Shown here one piece after another: positions 1-6,954 of a DNA stretch of 9,818 nt. Origin of the DNA: an uncultured Collinsella sp. Its GTDB lineage: Bacteria > Actinomycetota > Coriobacteriia > Coriobacteriales > Coriobacteriaceae. Made by a program: the position numbers and the translations under genes. The notes beneath the pieces were generated by a model that was not told the DNA's origin, did not search any database, and worked only from the letters and a program-made list of their open reading frames with translations. Each line of letters opens with the position of its first letter. The first letter of the stretch is position 1. The stretch spans positions 1-9,818 of the forward strand of contig UROO01000073.1 in assembly GCA_900549555.1 (NCBI GenBank). The letters are read 5' to 3'.

Positions 1-48
1 CGAGATAGGAGTCCGTCTCGTGGGCTCGGAGATGTGTATAAGAGACAG
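1..48. other. Nextera (Tn5) P7-side adapter with i7 index; not genomic
   Basis: This is synthetic library sequence. Positions 1-6 (CGAGAT) are the end of the Illumina P7 oligo. Positions 7-14 (AGGAGTCC) are an 8-base index that, as I remember it, corresponds to Nextera N705. Positions 15-29 are the Read 2 primer part, and 30-48 are the 19-bp Tn5 mosaic end (AGATGTGTATAAGAGACAG). Genomic sequence begins at 49. Confidence 0.98.
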
Positions 49-214
49 CCTTTGTGTGGAATCGCAGGTCAGGGGCTCAACTTTAACCTCCGTATATTGC
101 ACTTTTCGCAGGTATCGTCTAACCTATGGTGCCGTCGATTGGGCATTTAGTGCGTTTGACGTGCTAAAATGCCAATTATTGCATCAGATATAACCCAACT
201 ATTTGGAGGTTCGA
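49..214 (+). promoter_or_regulatory. Upstream region and probable promoter of the mihF operon
   Basis: No recognisable gene lies in these 166 bases. The best promoter candidate is the extended -10 TGCTAAAAT at 162-170. It would start transcription near 177 and give a leader of about 38 nt that carries the mihF ribosome site. No good -35 lies 16-18 nt upstream of it. A second candidate is TTGCAC (97-102), 17 nt, TAACCT (120-125). The GCTAAAAT core matches the one before holA, which supports the first choice. Both calls rest on motif reading only. Confidence 0.45.
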
Positions 215-523
215 ATGGCACTCCCTCAGCTTACCGACGAGCAGCGCAAGCAGGCTCTTGAGAAGGCTGCCGCCGCACGTCACGCCCGCGCTGAGCTTCG
301 CGAGCAGATCAAGAAGGGCGAGAAGTCCCTCGAGTCCGTGCTCAACTCCGATGACCCCATCGCTTCCCGCATGAAGGTTTCCACCCTCATCGAGTCTCTC
401 CCCGGTTATGGCAAGGCCAAGGCCGCCAAGATCATGGAGGAGCTCGGCATCTCCGCTACCCGTCGCGTCCAGGGCCTCGGCGTCCGCCAGCGCGAGCAGC
501 TCCTCGAGCAGCTGACCAAATAA
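215..523 (+). CDS. mihF: Actinobacterial integration host factor (mIHF)
   Basis: A 102-residue nucleoid-associated DNA-binding protein. The N-terminus MALPQLTDEQRKQALEKAA and the C-terminal block GYGKAKAAKIMEELGI...TRRVQGLGVRQREQLLEQL closely resemble mycobacterial mIHF as I remember it. That family has a long N-terminal helix followed by a helix-two-turns-helix DNA-binding fold (here roughly residues 60-102), and it bends and compacts DNA; it is unrelated to the HU-like IHF of proteobacteria. The N-terminal 40 residues are rich in Ala, Lys, Arg and Glu, as expected for that helix. The ATG at 215 is chosen over an in-frame TTG at 203, because GGAGG (205-209) lies 5 nt before the ATG and the TTG overlaps it. 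The stop codon abuts the gmk start, and mihF-gmk-rpoZ is the usual actinobacterial order. Confidence 0.95.
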   Translation: MALPQLTDEQRKQALEKAAAARHARAELREQIKKGEKSLESVLNSDDPIASRMKVSTLIESLPGYGKAKAAKIMEELGISATRRVQGLGVRQREQLLEQLTK

Positions 524-1093
524 GTGAGCGCTCAGGATTCAAAGCTCTTTGTGATTTCTGGACCGTCAGGTGCAGGCAAGGGCACGCTCGTCACTCGTGT
601 GCGCGAGCGTCGCTCGAACCTGGGCCTGACGGTTTCGGCTACCACGCGAGCACCACGCAAAGGTGAGGTCGACGGCGTCAACTACTTTTTCCTGACGCGC
701 GAGGAGTTCGACCGCCGCGTGGCAAACGGTGAGTTTGTTGAGTGGGCCGAGGTCCACGGTAACTGCTACGGCACCTTGGTGAGCGAGGTCACATCCAAGC
801 TCGCCTCTGGCTCGTCTCTGATCTTGGAGATCGATGTCCAGGGAGCCCTGCAGGTCAAGGAGCGTTTCCCCGAGGCCGTGTTGATCTTTATCAAGCCGCC
901 TTCGCTCGAGGTGCTCCGCGAGCGTCTGGTCGGTCGCGGTACCGAGACGCCCGAGACGATTGAGCTGCGTATGGCAAACGCCGCCGATGAACTTGCCCTT
1001 GCCGACCGCTACGACGACGTCGTGGTGAATGACGATCTCGACCGCGCGACCGATGAGCTCGTTCGCGTTCTCGATATGCATGAAAGGATCTGA
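524..1093 (+). CDS. gmk: Guanylate kinase
   Basis: Converts GMP or dGMP plus ATP to GDP or dGDP plus ADP in the cytoplasm, an essential step of guanine nucleotide supply and (p)ppGpp balance. The protein has 189 residues, normal for the family. The P-loop GPSGAGKGT is at residues 13-21. The GMP-binding region holds SATTRAPRKGE (38-48), VNYFFL (52-57), YGT (82-84) and LEIDVQGA (101-108). The lid follows at about 134-160 (RLVGRGTETPETIELRM). The start is GTG at 524, directly after the mihF TAA. No Shine-Dalgarno sequence is visible, so translation is probably coupled to mihF. The neighbours mihF and rpoZ are the expected ones. Confidence 0.97.
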   Translation: MSAQDSKLFVISGPSGAGKGTLVTRVRERRSNLGLTVSATTRAPRKGEVDGVNYFFLTREEFDRRVANGEFVEWAEVHGNCYGTLVSEVTSKLASGSSLILEIDVQGALQVKERFPEAVLIFIKPPSLEVLRERLVGRGTETPETIELRMANAADELALADRYDDVVVNDDLDRATDELVRVLDMHERI

Positions 1094-1098
1094 GGTCC

Positions 1099-1380
1099 GT
1101 GTCCGTTGTAAAGCCTTGCATTGACGATCTTCTGGAGAAGACCGATCACAACCGCTTCCTGCTCGCCTCGCTTGCCTCCAAGCGCGCCTGCGACATTAAC
1201 AGCATGTTGCGTGGCCAGCACAACCGCGTGCTCGCCGTCCAGGATGTCGATGACATCACTATTGCGCTTTCCGGCGCCGATACCATCTCGATGGCTATGG
1301 ACGAGATTGTCGACGGCGACATCTCCTACGACGAGGCCCGTTACGAGAAGGCACTCGGCCATAAGGTTGCTGAAGCCTAA
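1099..1380 (+). CDS. rpoZ: DNA-directed RNA polymerase omega subunit
   Basis: The smallest RNA polymerase subunit, which clamps the beta' C-terminus and helps assembly. The protein has 93 residues. The conserved omega core is NRFLLASLASKRACDIN (18-34), preceded by CIDDLLEKTD and followed by a second conserved stretch, ISMAMDEIVDGDISYDEA (63-80). The start is GTG at 1099, 5 nt after the gmk stop. Possible ribosome sites are AAGGA (1084-1088) and the GAGG that overlaps the gmk stop (1092-1095). A +1 frame across the same bases is only a shadow. The stop codon abuts the thiI start, so the four genes almost certainly share one transcript. Confidence 0.94.
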   Translation: MSVVKPCIDDLLEKTDHNRFLLASLASKRACDINSMLRGQHNRVLAVQDVDDITIALSGADTISMAMDEIVDGDISYDEARYEKALGHKVAEA

Positions 1381-2625
1381 ATGGCAGCCCGCGTCTGCCT
1401 GGTCCACTATCACGAGGTTGGACTAAAGGGCAAGAACCGCGCACATTTTGAGCATATCCTCATGGATAACATCAAGGCGGCCTTGGCCGCCTTTTCCGTG
1501 AATGCCGTGTCTCGAATTTCCGGTTATATCCTCGTGACCTTTAACGAGCATCAGGCCGACGAGGCGGCGCGCGTCATTCGCACCGTCCCCGGCGTTGCTC
1601 GCGTGTCCCTGGCATATCACACGAACCGCGACCCGCAGGAGTACTGCGCCGCCGCCGTGAAGGCGCTGCGCGAGTTTGGTCCCTTTGAGTCGTTTAAGGT
1701 GCATGCCAAGCGCTCGAACACCGACTACGAGCTCACCTCGATTGATATCAATCGTCAGGTGGGAGAGGTGTTGTGCGAGGCGTTTCCCGATAAAAAGGTC
1801 CAGATGCACGACCCCGACGCAATGGTGCACGTGCTGGTGGTCCAGGGTAGCGTTTATGTGTACGCGCGCTCCGAGCGCGGCGTGGGCGGTCTGCCGGTGG
1901 GATCTGCCGGCAAGGTCGTGACGCTACTGTCGTCGGGTATCGATTCTCCGGTAGCGACCTGGATGCTCGCGCGTCGCGGCGCGGTGTGCGTGCCGGTACA
2001 TTTCTCCGGTCGTCCGCAGACGCCCGACACGAGCGAGTATTTGGTGCAGGACATCATCCGTGCGCTTGAGCCGGGTGTCCAGATCGGCCGCCTGTACGTG
2101 GTGCCGTTTGGCGATTGTCAGCGTGAGATCTCGGTGACCTGCCCCAGCAACCTGCGCGTGATCATGTACCGTCGCATTATGTATTCGGTTGCCGAGCGCA
2201 TTGCGCATATCGAGGGCGCCAAGGCTATTGTGACCGGTGAATCGCTCGGTCAGGTTGCTTCCCAGACGCTCGAGAACATCATGGCCGTCAACGAGGCCGT
2301 CAAGATCCCCGTGTTCCGCCCGCTGATTGGTTCGGACAAGCAGGAGATCATCGCGCGTGCCGAGGAAATCGGTACCTTCGATATCTCGACCGAGGCCGCT
2401 CCCGATTGCTGCACGCTCTTTATGCCGCGCCGCCCCGAGACGCACGCCAAACTCGATGCCGTGCATGAGGCGTGGGAGCTGTTCGATCACGAGGAGATGA
2501 TTGAGCGCTTGCTCAAGCAGACCGAGTATATCGACTTCGAGAGCAACACGTATAAGGCCCCTAAGACCTTAAAACGCAAACATTCCGAGCTCGCTCCACG
2601 TGAGATTTACCAAGATCACGAATAA
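1381..2625 (+). CDS. thiI: tRNA 4-thiouridine / thiazole sulfurtransferase ThiI (no rhodanese domain)
   Basis: The family adenylates U8 of tRNA with ATP and replaces its oxygen with sulfur to make 4-thiouridine; in some bacteria it also serves thiamine thiazole synthesis. The protein has 414 residues: an N-terminal ferredoxin-like domain (about 1-60), a THUMP RNA-binding domain (about 60-165), and a PP-loop ATP pyrophosphatase domain (about 175-370). The PP-loop reads LLSSGIDSPVA (182-192). The conserved TGESLGQVASQTLEN is at 285-299 and PDCCTLFMP at 341-349. The usual PP-loop SGGxDS is SSGIDS here. There is no C-terminal rhodanese domain, so it resembles the roughly 400-residue Bacillus form rather than the longer E. 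coli one; the sulfur donor is probably a dedicated cysteine desulfurase encoded elsewhere. The ATG directly follows the rpoZ stop with only AAGG 14 nt upstream, suggesting translational coupling. It is the last gene of the operon. Confidence 0.92.
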   Translation: MAARVCLVHYHEVGLKGKNRAHFEHILMDNIKAALAAFSVNAVSRISGYILVTFNEHQADEAARVIRTVPGVARVSLAYHTNRDPQEYCAAAVKALREFGPFESFKVHAKRSNTDYELTSIDINRQVGEVLCEAFPDKKVQMHDPDAMVHVLVVQGSVYVYARSERGVGGLPVGSAGKVVTLLSSGIDSPVATWMLARRGAVCVPVHFSGRPQTPDTSEYLVQDIIRALEPGVQIGRLYVVPFGDCQREISVTCPSNLRVIMYRRIMYSVAERIAHIEGAKAIVTGESLGQVASQTLENIMAVNEAVKIPVFRPLIGSDKQEIIARAEEIGTFDISTEAAPDCCTLFMPRRPETHAKLDAVHEAWELFDHEEMIERLLKQTEYIDFESNTYKAPKTLKRKHSELAPREIYQDHE

Positions 2626-2636
2626 TGTTGTGTATA

Positions 2637-2669
2637 GACCGGCGGTGATTTTGCATCGTCGGTCTTTTT
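2637..2669 (+). terminator. Intrinsic terminator after thiI
   Basis: An 11-bp stem, GACCGGCGGTG (2637-2647) with CATCGTCGGTC (2654-2664), includes two G-U pairs. It has a 6-nt loop and is followed by TTTTT (2665-2669). It begins 11 nt after the thiI stop and separates the mihF-thiI operon from comEA. Confidence 0.9.
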
Positions 2670-2839
2670 CTATCTGGGCATTAGGCGATAAACGGTTCAT
2701 TTGTCGACGTGTGCCTGAATAAATGGACACTTTTCCGCAAGGTTTTGGTCAGCTTTTGGTTTGACCGCGAAAACCGGTGTGGGCGTGCGGAGGCTGCGGC
2801 GTTCGTTTCCTGACACGATGGTGTTGGGAGGTGTTTGCT
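2670..2839 (+). promoter_or_regulatory. comEA upstream region with short direct and inverted repeats
   Basis: These 170 non-coding bases must hold the comEA promoter, unless comEA is read from thiI through the terminator. I find no well-spaced -35/-10 pair. TTTTGGT occurs at 2743-2749 and 2754-2760, an 11-bp period. GGTTTTGGTCA (2741-2751) faces TGACC (2762-2766) and AAAACC (2770-2775), which would make an imperfect hairpin with a 3-nt bulge. A protein-binding site or RNA structure is possible but unproven. The comEA ribosome site GGGAGGT is at 2826-2832, 7 nt before the ATG. Confidence 0.35.
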
Positions 2840-3550
2840 ATGGCGCAGCGCGAGCAACACGAACGGGTTAAACGGATGGACCGCTGGGCAGAAAAGCTGC
2901 TCGGCCATAAGGCGATGGTCGTGGCGATCCTGGTTGTCATTGCCGCCGCGAGCGGCTTGGCGATGGCAGGTTTTGGTGGTCACTCCAGCGACGTATCGTT
3001 TGAGCGTAGTGATGAGGCGAGCGCCTCGGATGTGCGCGGGGCCGGGGATGCGTCATCTGACGATGCCGATGAGTCGTCTGCCAAGAGCTCTTCTACTGCC
3101 GAGGTGTACGTCGATGTTGATGGCGCCGTTGTGAGGCCAGGCGTGTACCGGCTCAAAGATGGAGCACGGGTATCCCAAGCGATCGATGCCGCCGGAGGGC
3201 TTACGGCCGAGGCGGATGTGACAGGGCTTAACCGTGCGTCCAAGATCACCGATGGTCAAAAGATCTATGTGCCGACGGTAGGGGAGCAACAAACGGCTGC
3301 GGCCGTCGGCGCCGCCGAAAGCAGTGCTTCCACGACCCCTGGTACAGGGTCTTCGTCGGGACTTGTGAATATCAATACGGCAAGTGCGGCGGAGCTGCAG
3401 ACGCTTTCGGGCATCGGGCCTTCTATGGCCCAGTCAATTATCGACGAACGGACGCAAAACGGGGCCTTTGCCTCGGTCGATGACCTTATGCGCGTATCGG
3501 GGATCGGTGAGAAGAAACTCGCCAAAATTAAAGATTGCATCTGCGTATGA
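2840..3550 (+). CDS. comEA: Competence protein ComEA (SLBB and helix-hairpin-helix DNA-binding)
   Basis: A membrane-anchored receptor that binds incoming double-stranded DNA at the cell surface and passes it to the ComEC channel. The protein has 236 residues. A short basic cytoplasmic N-terminus is followed by one hydrophobic segment (about 25-46) and a Ser/Asp/Glu-rich linker (about 48-87). An SLBB domain comes next (about 88-150, EVYVDVDGAVVRPGVYRL at its start), then a second Ser/Thr/Ala/Gly linker (about 151-173). Last is a tandem helix-hairpin-helix domain (174-236) with NINTASAAELQTLSGIGPS and VSGIGEKKLAKI. The ATG at 2840 is preferred to an in-frame GTG at 2777: GGGAGGT lies 7 nt upstream, and the residues before it look unlike ComEA. 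The stop overlaps the comEC start (ATGA, 3547-3550). Confidence 0.93.
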   Translation: MAQREQHERVKRMDRWAEKLLGHKAMVVAILVVIAAASGLAMAGFGGHSSDVSFERSDEASASDVRGAGDASSDDADESSAKSSSTAEVYVDVDGAVVRPGVYRLKDGARVSQAIDAAGGLTAEADVTGLNRASKITDGQKIYVPTVGEQQTAAAVGAAESSASTTPGTGSSSGLVNINTASAAELQTLSGIGPSMAQSIIDERTQNGAFASVDDLMRVSGIGEKKLAKIKDCICV

Positions 3551-5850
3551 GTGCGACCGAGCGCGAGCATGTGATGCCACCGCGCCCATTGATGCCGTGG
3601 GCGATAGCCCTTTGTGCCGGCTTGTGTGCGAGCTGTGGGTTAGTGCTTAACATGGCGGCCGATGCGCTGCTGGGAGAGCGGGCGGCGCCCGTCACATTGC
3701 TTATGGCCATTCCCTTCGCGGCTGCGACGTGCATCGTATTGGCACGGTCCTGTATGCGTCTTGTGCGGTGGAAGCGATGGCTGTATGCCGCGGCCCTTGG
3801 CCTCGTTGCGGGAGCGGTCGTGTCCGCGGCTTGGGCGATAGGAGCGCTACACGCATCGAGGGCACTGGATAATCGGGCTGCGAGCAGTCTTGAGTTTGTT
3901 GTGCACGGCGATCCGTCCATCAATGACGGTGTGTACTCCTATACCTGTGATGCGTATGCGGGCGAAAAGCATTTGGGTCAGGTATGGCTGTCGTGCGATC
4001 GTGAGCTCGGCGTCGGTTCGCATGTACGTGCTATCGGTCGAATTTCGCGCTTTGAGAATGATGCGTATGGGCGCTCACGCGTGCTTCGGGGCGAGCTTCG
4101 AAAGGTTAAAGTCGTCCGGTTGGTATCGATCGACGAGGGCCCTCCAGGCCCGTTGTCTTGGCTTCGAAACGAGCTCCTTGCCGTTATCGCGCCCGCGACC
4201 GATCCAGCGCGCTCGCTCATTGCCGGCGTTGTCTGCGGACGCTCGGCCGAGCTGCGTGCCCAGCCGGCGTGCGATTGGTTTTCGGTAACGGGCACCGCAC
4301 ATCTTATCGCTGTCTCGGGTAGTCATCTTGCCATCGTGGGGTTTGTGATTGAGAGCGCCCTGCAAAAGACACGCCTCTCTCGTGGGCTGCAGCGGGGGCT
4401 GTTGGTGCTGGCCCTCGCTGCCTATGCCGTTTTTACGGGCGCTTCGCCCTCGGCCGTGCGCGCGTGCTGCATGGTGGCGGCGTCGCTTGTCGCCAACGGC
4501 GCCGGGCGTCGTCGGCATGGCCTCTCGGCTCTGTTCGTCACCATGGCAATCTTTGTGTTGCTGCGTCCGACGGTATTGTTCGAAATGGGTTTTCAGCTTT
4601 CGTGCGCCAGTGTCTTTGCCATCCTTTGTTTTTGCCCCTACGCCACCTACGCCTTGGGCGAGCTGGGCATGCCATCGGGTGTCGCCAGCGTTTTGTCTGT
4701 CACGCTGTGCTCGCAGCTGGCGACACTTCCCGTTACGATTCCCGCATTTGAGACGTTTTCGCTCATTGCCCCACTTGCAAATGCCGTGATCGGTCCGGTG
4801 ATAAGCGTGCTGCTCGCTGTATCGGTTGTGCTGGTGCCCTGCTCGCTTGTGCCGCTGCTGCGTCACGGGGCGCTCGTGGTGCCCATGATTGTCGCCCGCT
4901 GTGCGCTGTTCTTTGAACAGCTCTTTGCTGCCGTTCCGGGCGCATCCGTAAGCGTGCCGCCCGATACGCCCTTGGTATATGTGGTGCCGTTCGCGCTGGT
5001 GGCCCTCTTGGTCTGGTGGCCACGCCCCCGCGCGCGGAGCATGGCAGCGGGGCTGCTGTGTTTAATGCTCGCAGCGGGTGTTCCGTATGTCTATTGGGAT
5101 CGATGTGCGCCGCCTTCGGTAACGGTCCTCGATGTTGGCCAGGCCGATGCGATTCTGGTTCGTCAGGGTGGCGCCGTGGCACTCGTCGACTGTGGGCTCG
5201 ATGACCGCGTGGTGTCGGCGTTGGTTCGCAATAACGTCCACCATATCGACGCCGTCTTCGTGACGCATTGGGATGAAGACCATTGGGGCGGTCTTCCCGA
5301 CGTACTCGATCGTTTTTCGGTTGGAACCATTGCGGTCGCGGCCGATGCACTTGACGGCGCGCCTACTGAGGTTCTGAATCGCCCGGGTGTAACGTATCGG
5401 CAGGTGGCTCGCGGAGACACGGTCGATATCGGCGCATTTCGGGCTCGTGTGATGTGGCCGTTTGACACGGTGGATGGCGAGGGCAATGAGGACTCTCTTG
5501 TTTTGCTGCTCTCCTACGCTCAGGAAGGCAAGAGCCTGCGTGTGCTCCTTACTGGTGACGCCGAGCTCGATCAGGAGCGCGAGTTTGTACAGGAGGTGGG
5601 AGATATCGATGTGCTCAAGCTGGGGCATCATGGCTCAAAAGTTTCCGTCGACACAGACCTGCTGGGCACGCTTAAGCCCGAGTTCTCTATCGCGAGCGCC
5701 GGCGAGGGGAATCGTTACGGCCATCCGTCGGATGCCTGCATCGATGCAGTTAAGGAAGCGGGTGGTGCGTTCGCATGCACCATCGAACACGGCGACATTA
5801 CCGTCACGCCGACTGCGAAGGGCTTTGCCATGCGATGCCAGCGACCGTGA
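3547..5850 (+). CDS. comEC: Competence protein ComEC/Rec2, DNA uptake channel
   Basis: A polytopic inner-membrane protein thought to form the pore for single-stranded DNA entry. The protein has 767 residues, the full family length. Hydrophobic segments at about 14-36, 48-68 and 78-101 precede a soluble DUF4131/OB-like region (about 110-195). The competence domain (about 205-490) has many membrane segments and the core LIAVSGSHLAIVG (253-265). The C-terminal metallo-beta-lactamase-like domain (524-767) starts VTVLDVGQADAIL and has THWDEDHWGG (573-582, HxDxDH metal ligands), LTGD (668-671), KLGHHGS (691-697) and YGHPS (724-728). The ligand set looks intact, so nuclease activity on the non-transported strand is plausible. 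The ATG at 3547 overlaps the comEA stop by 4 nt; a TTG 12 nt earlier is in frame but less likely. Both genes appear intact, so DNA uptake may be possible. Confidence 0.94.
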   Translation: MSATEREHVMPPRPLMPWAIALCAGLCASCGLVLNMAADALLGERAAPVTLLMAIPFAAATCIVLARSCMRLVRWKRWLYAAALGLVAGAVVSAAWAIGALHASRALDNRAASSLEFVVHGDPSINDGVYSYTCDAYAGEKHLGQVWLSCDRELGVGSHVRAIGRISRFENDAYGRSRVLRGELRKVKVVRLVSIDEGPPGPLSWLRNELLAVIAPATDPARSLIAGVVCGRSAELRAQPACDWFSVTGTAHLIAVSGSHLAIVGFVIESALQKTRLSRGLQRGLLVLALAAYAVFTGASPSAVRACCMVAASLVANGAGRRRHGLSALFVTMAIFVLLRPTVLFEMGFQLSCASVFAILCFCPYATYALGELGMPSGVASVLSVTLCSQLATLPVTIPAFETFSLIAPLANAVIGPVISVLLAVSVVLVPCSLVPLLRHGALVVPMIVARCALFFEQLFAAVPGASVSVPPDTPLVYVVPFALVALLVWWPRPRARSMAAGLLCLMLAAGVPYVYWDRCAPPSVTVLDVGQADAILVRQGGAVALVDCGLDDRVVSALVRNNVHHIDAVFVTHWDEDHWGGLPDVLDRFSVGTIAVAADALDGAPTEVLNRPGVTYRQVARGDTVDIGAFRARVMWPFDTVDGEGNEDSLVLLLSYAQEGKSLRVLLTGDAELDQEREFVQEVGDIDVLKLGHHGSKVSVDTDLLGTLKPEFSIASAGEGNRYGHPSDACIDAVKEAGGAFACTIEHGDITVTPTAKGFAMRCQRP

Positions 5851-5858
5851 TGACATCG

Positions 5859-5888
5859 TTGGCGCGCGGTGGACCCCTGGGCTAAAAT
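5859..5888 (+). promoter_or_regulatory. Probable holA promoter
   Basis: TTGGCG (5859-5864), an 18-nt spacer, then TAAAAT (5883-5888). Transcription would start near 5895, leaving a leader of about 34 nt with the holA ribosome site. The GCTAAAATGGC context resembles the mihF -10 (GCTAAAATGCC). It begins just after the comEC stop, so holA may be read both from this promoter and by read-through from comEC. Confidence 0.6.
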
Positions 5889-5928
5889 GGCACGGTACGA
5901 ATTCGAGTGTGTGCGAGAGGGGAGCGCA

Positions 5929-6891
5929 ATGTCCGAAACCGGTCTGCTGCCGGCATATCTGATCGTCGGTACCGATGGGGTCAAGCGCGACCACGCCGTC
6001 TCGCGTATGAAAGCTCGCTTGGAAAAGTCGGGTATGGTTGAGTTCAACCTCGATGAACGCGACATGACGAAAGATCCCGATATCGAGTCGATCATCGGCT
6101 CGCTCAATACCTTTCCCATGGGCAGCGAGTTTCGCCTGGTGATCCTCGACGGCTGCTCCAAGCTTGCCAAGGCGGTCTCGGAACCGCTTGTCGAGTACCT
6201 CGCAAGTCCCAGCCCCACGACGGTCTGTCTCATTATTGCCGACTCACTTGCCAAGAATACGCGCCTGTATAAGGCAATCGCCAAGATCGACAAGAAGGCT
6301 ATCGTCGATTGTTCGGGTACCAAGCGCTGGGAACTGCCGCGCCGCGTTCAGCAGATGGCGACGCAGCGCGGTAAGTCCATCTCGACGGCTGCTGCCGAGG
6401 AGCTCGTCTCGCGCTCGGGCGAGAACACCCGCATGCTCGATAACGACTTGGCCAAGCTTGCCCAGATGGTCGAGGCGCCGCAAATTGAGCTTGCCGATGT
6501 GGAGCGCTGGATCGTGCGCACGGCCGAAGTTCAGCCCTGGGACTTCCTCAATGCCGTCTCGGCCCGCGATATGCGCCGCTCGCTTGAGCTCTTTGGGCTG
6601 CTGCCCGCCAAGAGCTATGTGTGGACCTACACGCTGCTATGCGGTCGCATCCGCGAGTTGATCGTCGCCAAGGCGCTCGACTCTCGTGGGCAGGGGCGTG
6701 AGCTCGCCGCGACACTCAAGCTTCAGGCCTGGCAGGTCAAAAATCACCTGACCTGGGCACGCCGCTTTTCGATGGCGGAGCTTGTCGCTGCGCTCGAGGG
6801 CGCGGTCGATGTGGAGCTCGCACTGAAGGGTTCTGCCGATTCGGAGACCGCGCTTTTGCTCTGGATTACGAACATCTTGAGAAAATCGTGA
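5929..6891 (+). CDS. holA: DNA polymerase III delta subunit (clamp loader)
   Basis: The wrench subunit of the clamp-loader complex, which opens the beta sliding clamp during replication. The protein has 320 residues, in the usual 320-345 range. The N-terminal part opens with PAYLIVGTDGVKRDHAVSRM (the delta family usually has a G-E/D-E motif here) and continues with FPMGSEFRLVIL. The middle region has LADSLAKNTRLYKAI-type delta sequence and SRSGENTRMLDNDLAKLA, the conserved 'N...L..EL.KL' type helix. The C-terminal helical collar is about 215-320 (QPWDFLNAVSARD...LYTLLCGRIRELI-like). The ATG at 5929 is chosen over an in-frame GTG at 5869: AGGGGAG (5918-5924) lies just upstream, and the earlier start would overlap the promoter. 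comEC-holA-rpsT is a common order. No terminator is evident after it. Confidence 0.9.
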   Translation: MSETGLLPAYLIVGTDGVKRDHAVSRMKARLEKSGMVEFNLDERDMTKDPDIESIIGSLNTFPMGSEFRLVILDGCSKLAKAVSEPLVEYLASPSPTTVCLIIADSLAKNTRLYKAIAKIDKKAIVDCSGTKRWELPRRVQQMATQRGKSISTAAAEELVSRSGENTRMLDNDLAKLAQMVEAPQIELADVERWIVRTAEVQPWDFLNAVSARDMRRSLELFGLLPAKSYVWTYTLLCGRIRELIVAKALDSRGQGRELAATLKLQAWQVKNHLTWARRFSMAELVAALEGAVDVELALKGSADSETALLLWITNILRKS

Positions 6892-6940
6892 TGATACCTG
6901 CCTATTTGACAAATTCGTTCTATCCCTTTGAGGGGGAGCG

Positions 6941-6949
6941 TGCTATAGT
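6941..6949 (+). promoter_or_regulatory. rpsT promoter (extended -10)
   Basis: TGC followed by TATAGT (6944-6949) forms an extended -10; transcription would start near 6956. A perfect TTGACA is at 6906-6911 but 32 nt upstream, too far to be its -35. At the normal distance (6921-6926) the sequence is TATCCC. The leader would be about 69 nt long. Confidence 0.55.
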
Positions 6950-6954
6950 AGGCG

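Noticed and set aside
50..193. Open frame running from the adapter edge to a stop near 193, as a possible tail of an upstream gene
   Set aside because: Its residues resemble no protein I recognise, and the stretch contains the promoter-like elements of mihF. A short open frame is expected by chance in this composition.
2777..2839. Longer N-terminus of ComEA from a GTG at 2777
   Set aside because: The extra residues are Cys/Trp-rich and unlike ComEA, and a good ribosome site sits before the ATG at 2840.
4075..4866. A 263-residue open frame on the - strand inside comEC
   Set aside because: It is antisense to a well-supported ComEC, with low-complexity basic composition and no recognisable domain.
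5869..5928. Longer HolA starting at GTG 5869
   Set aside because: It overlaps the -35/-10 spacer and the predicted transcription start, and has no ribosome site; the ATG at 5929 has one.
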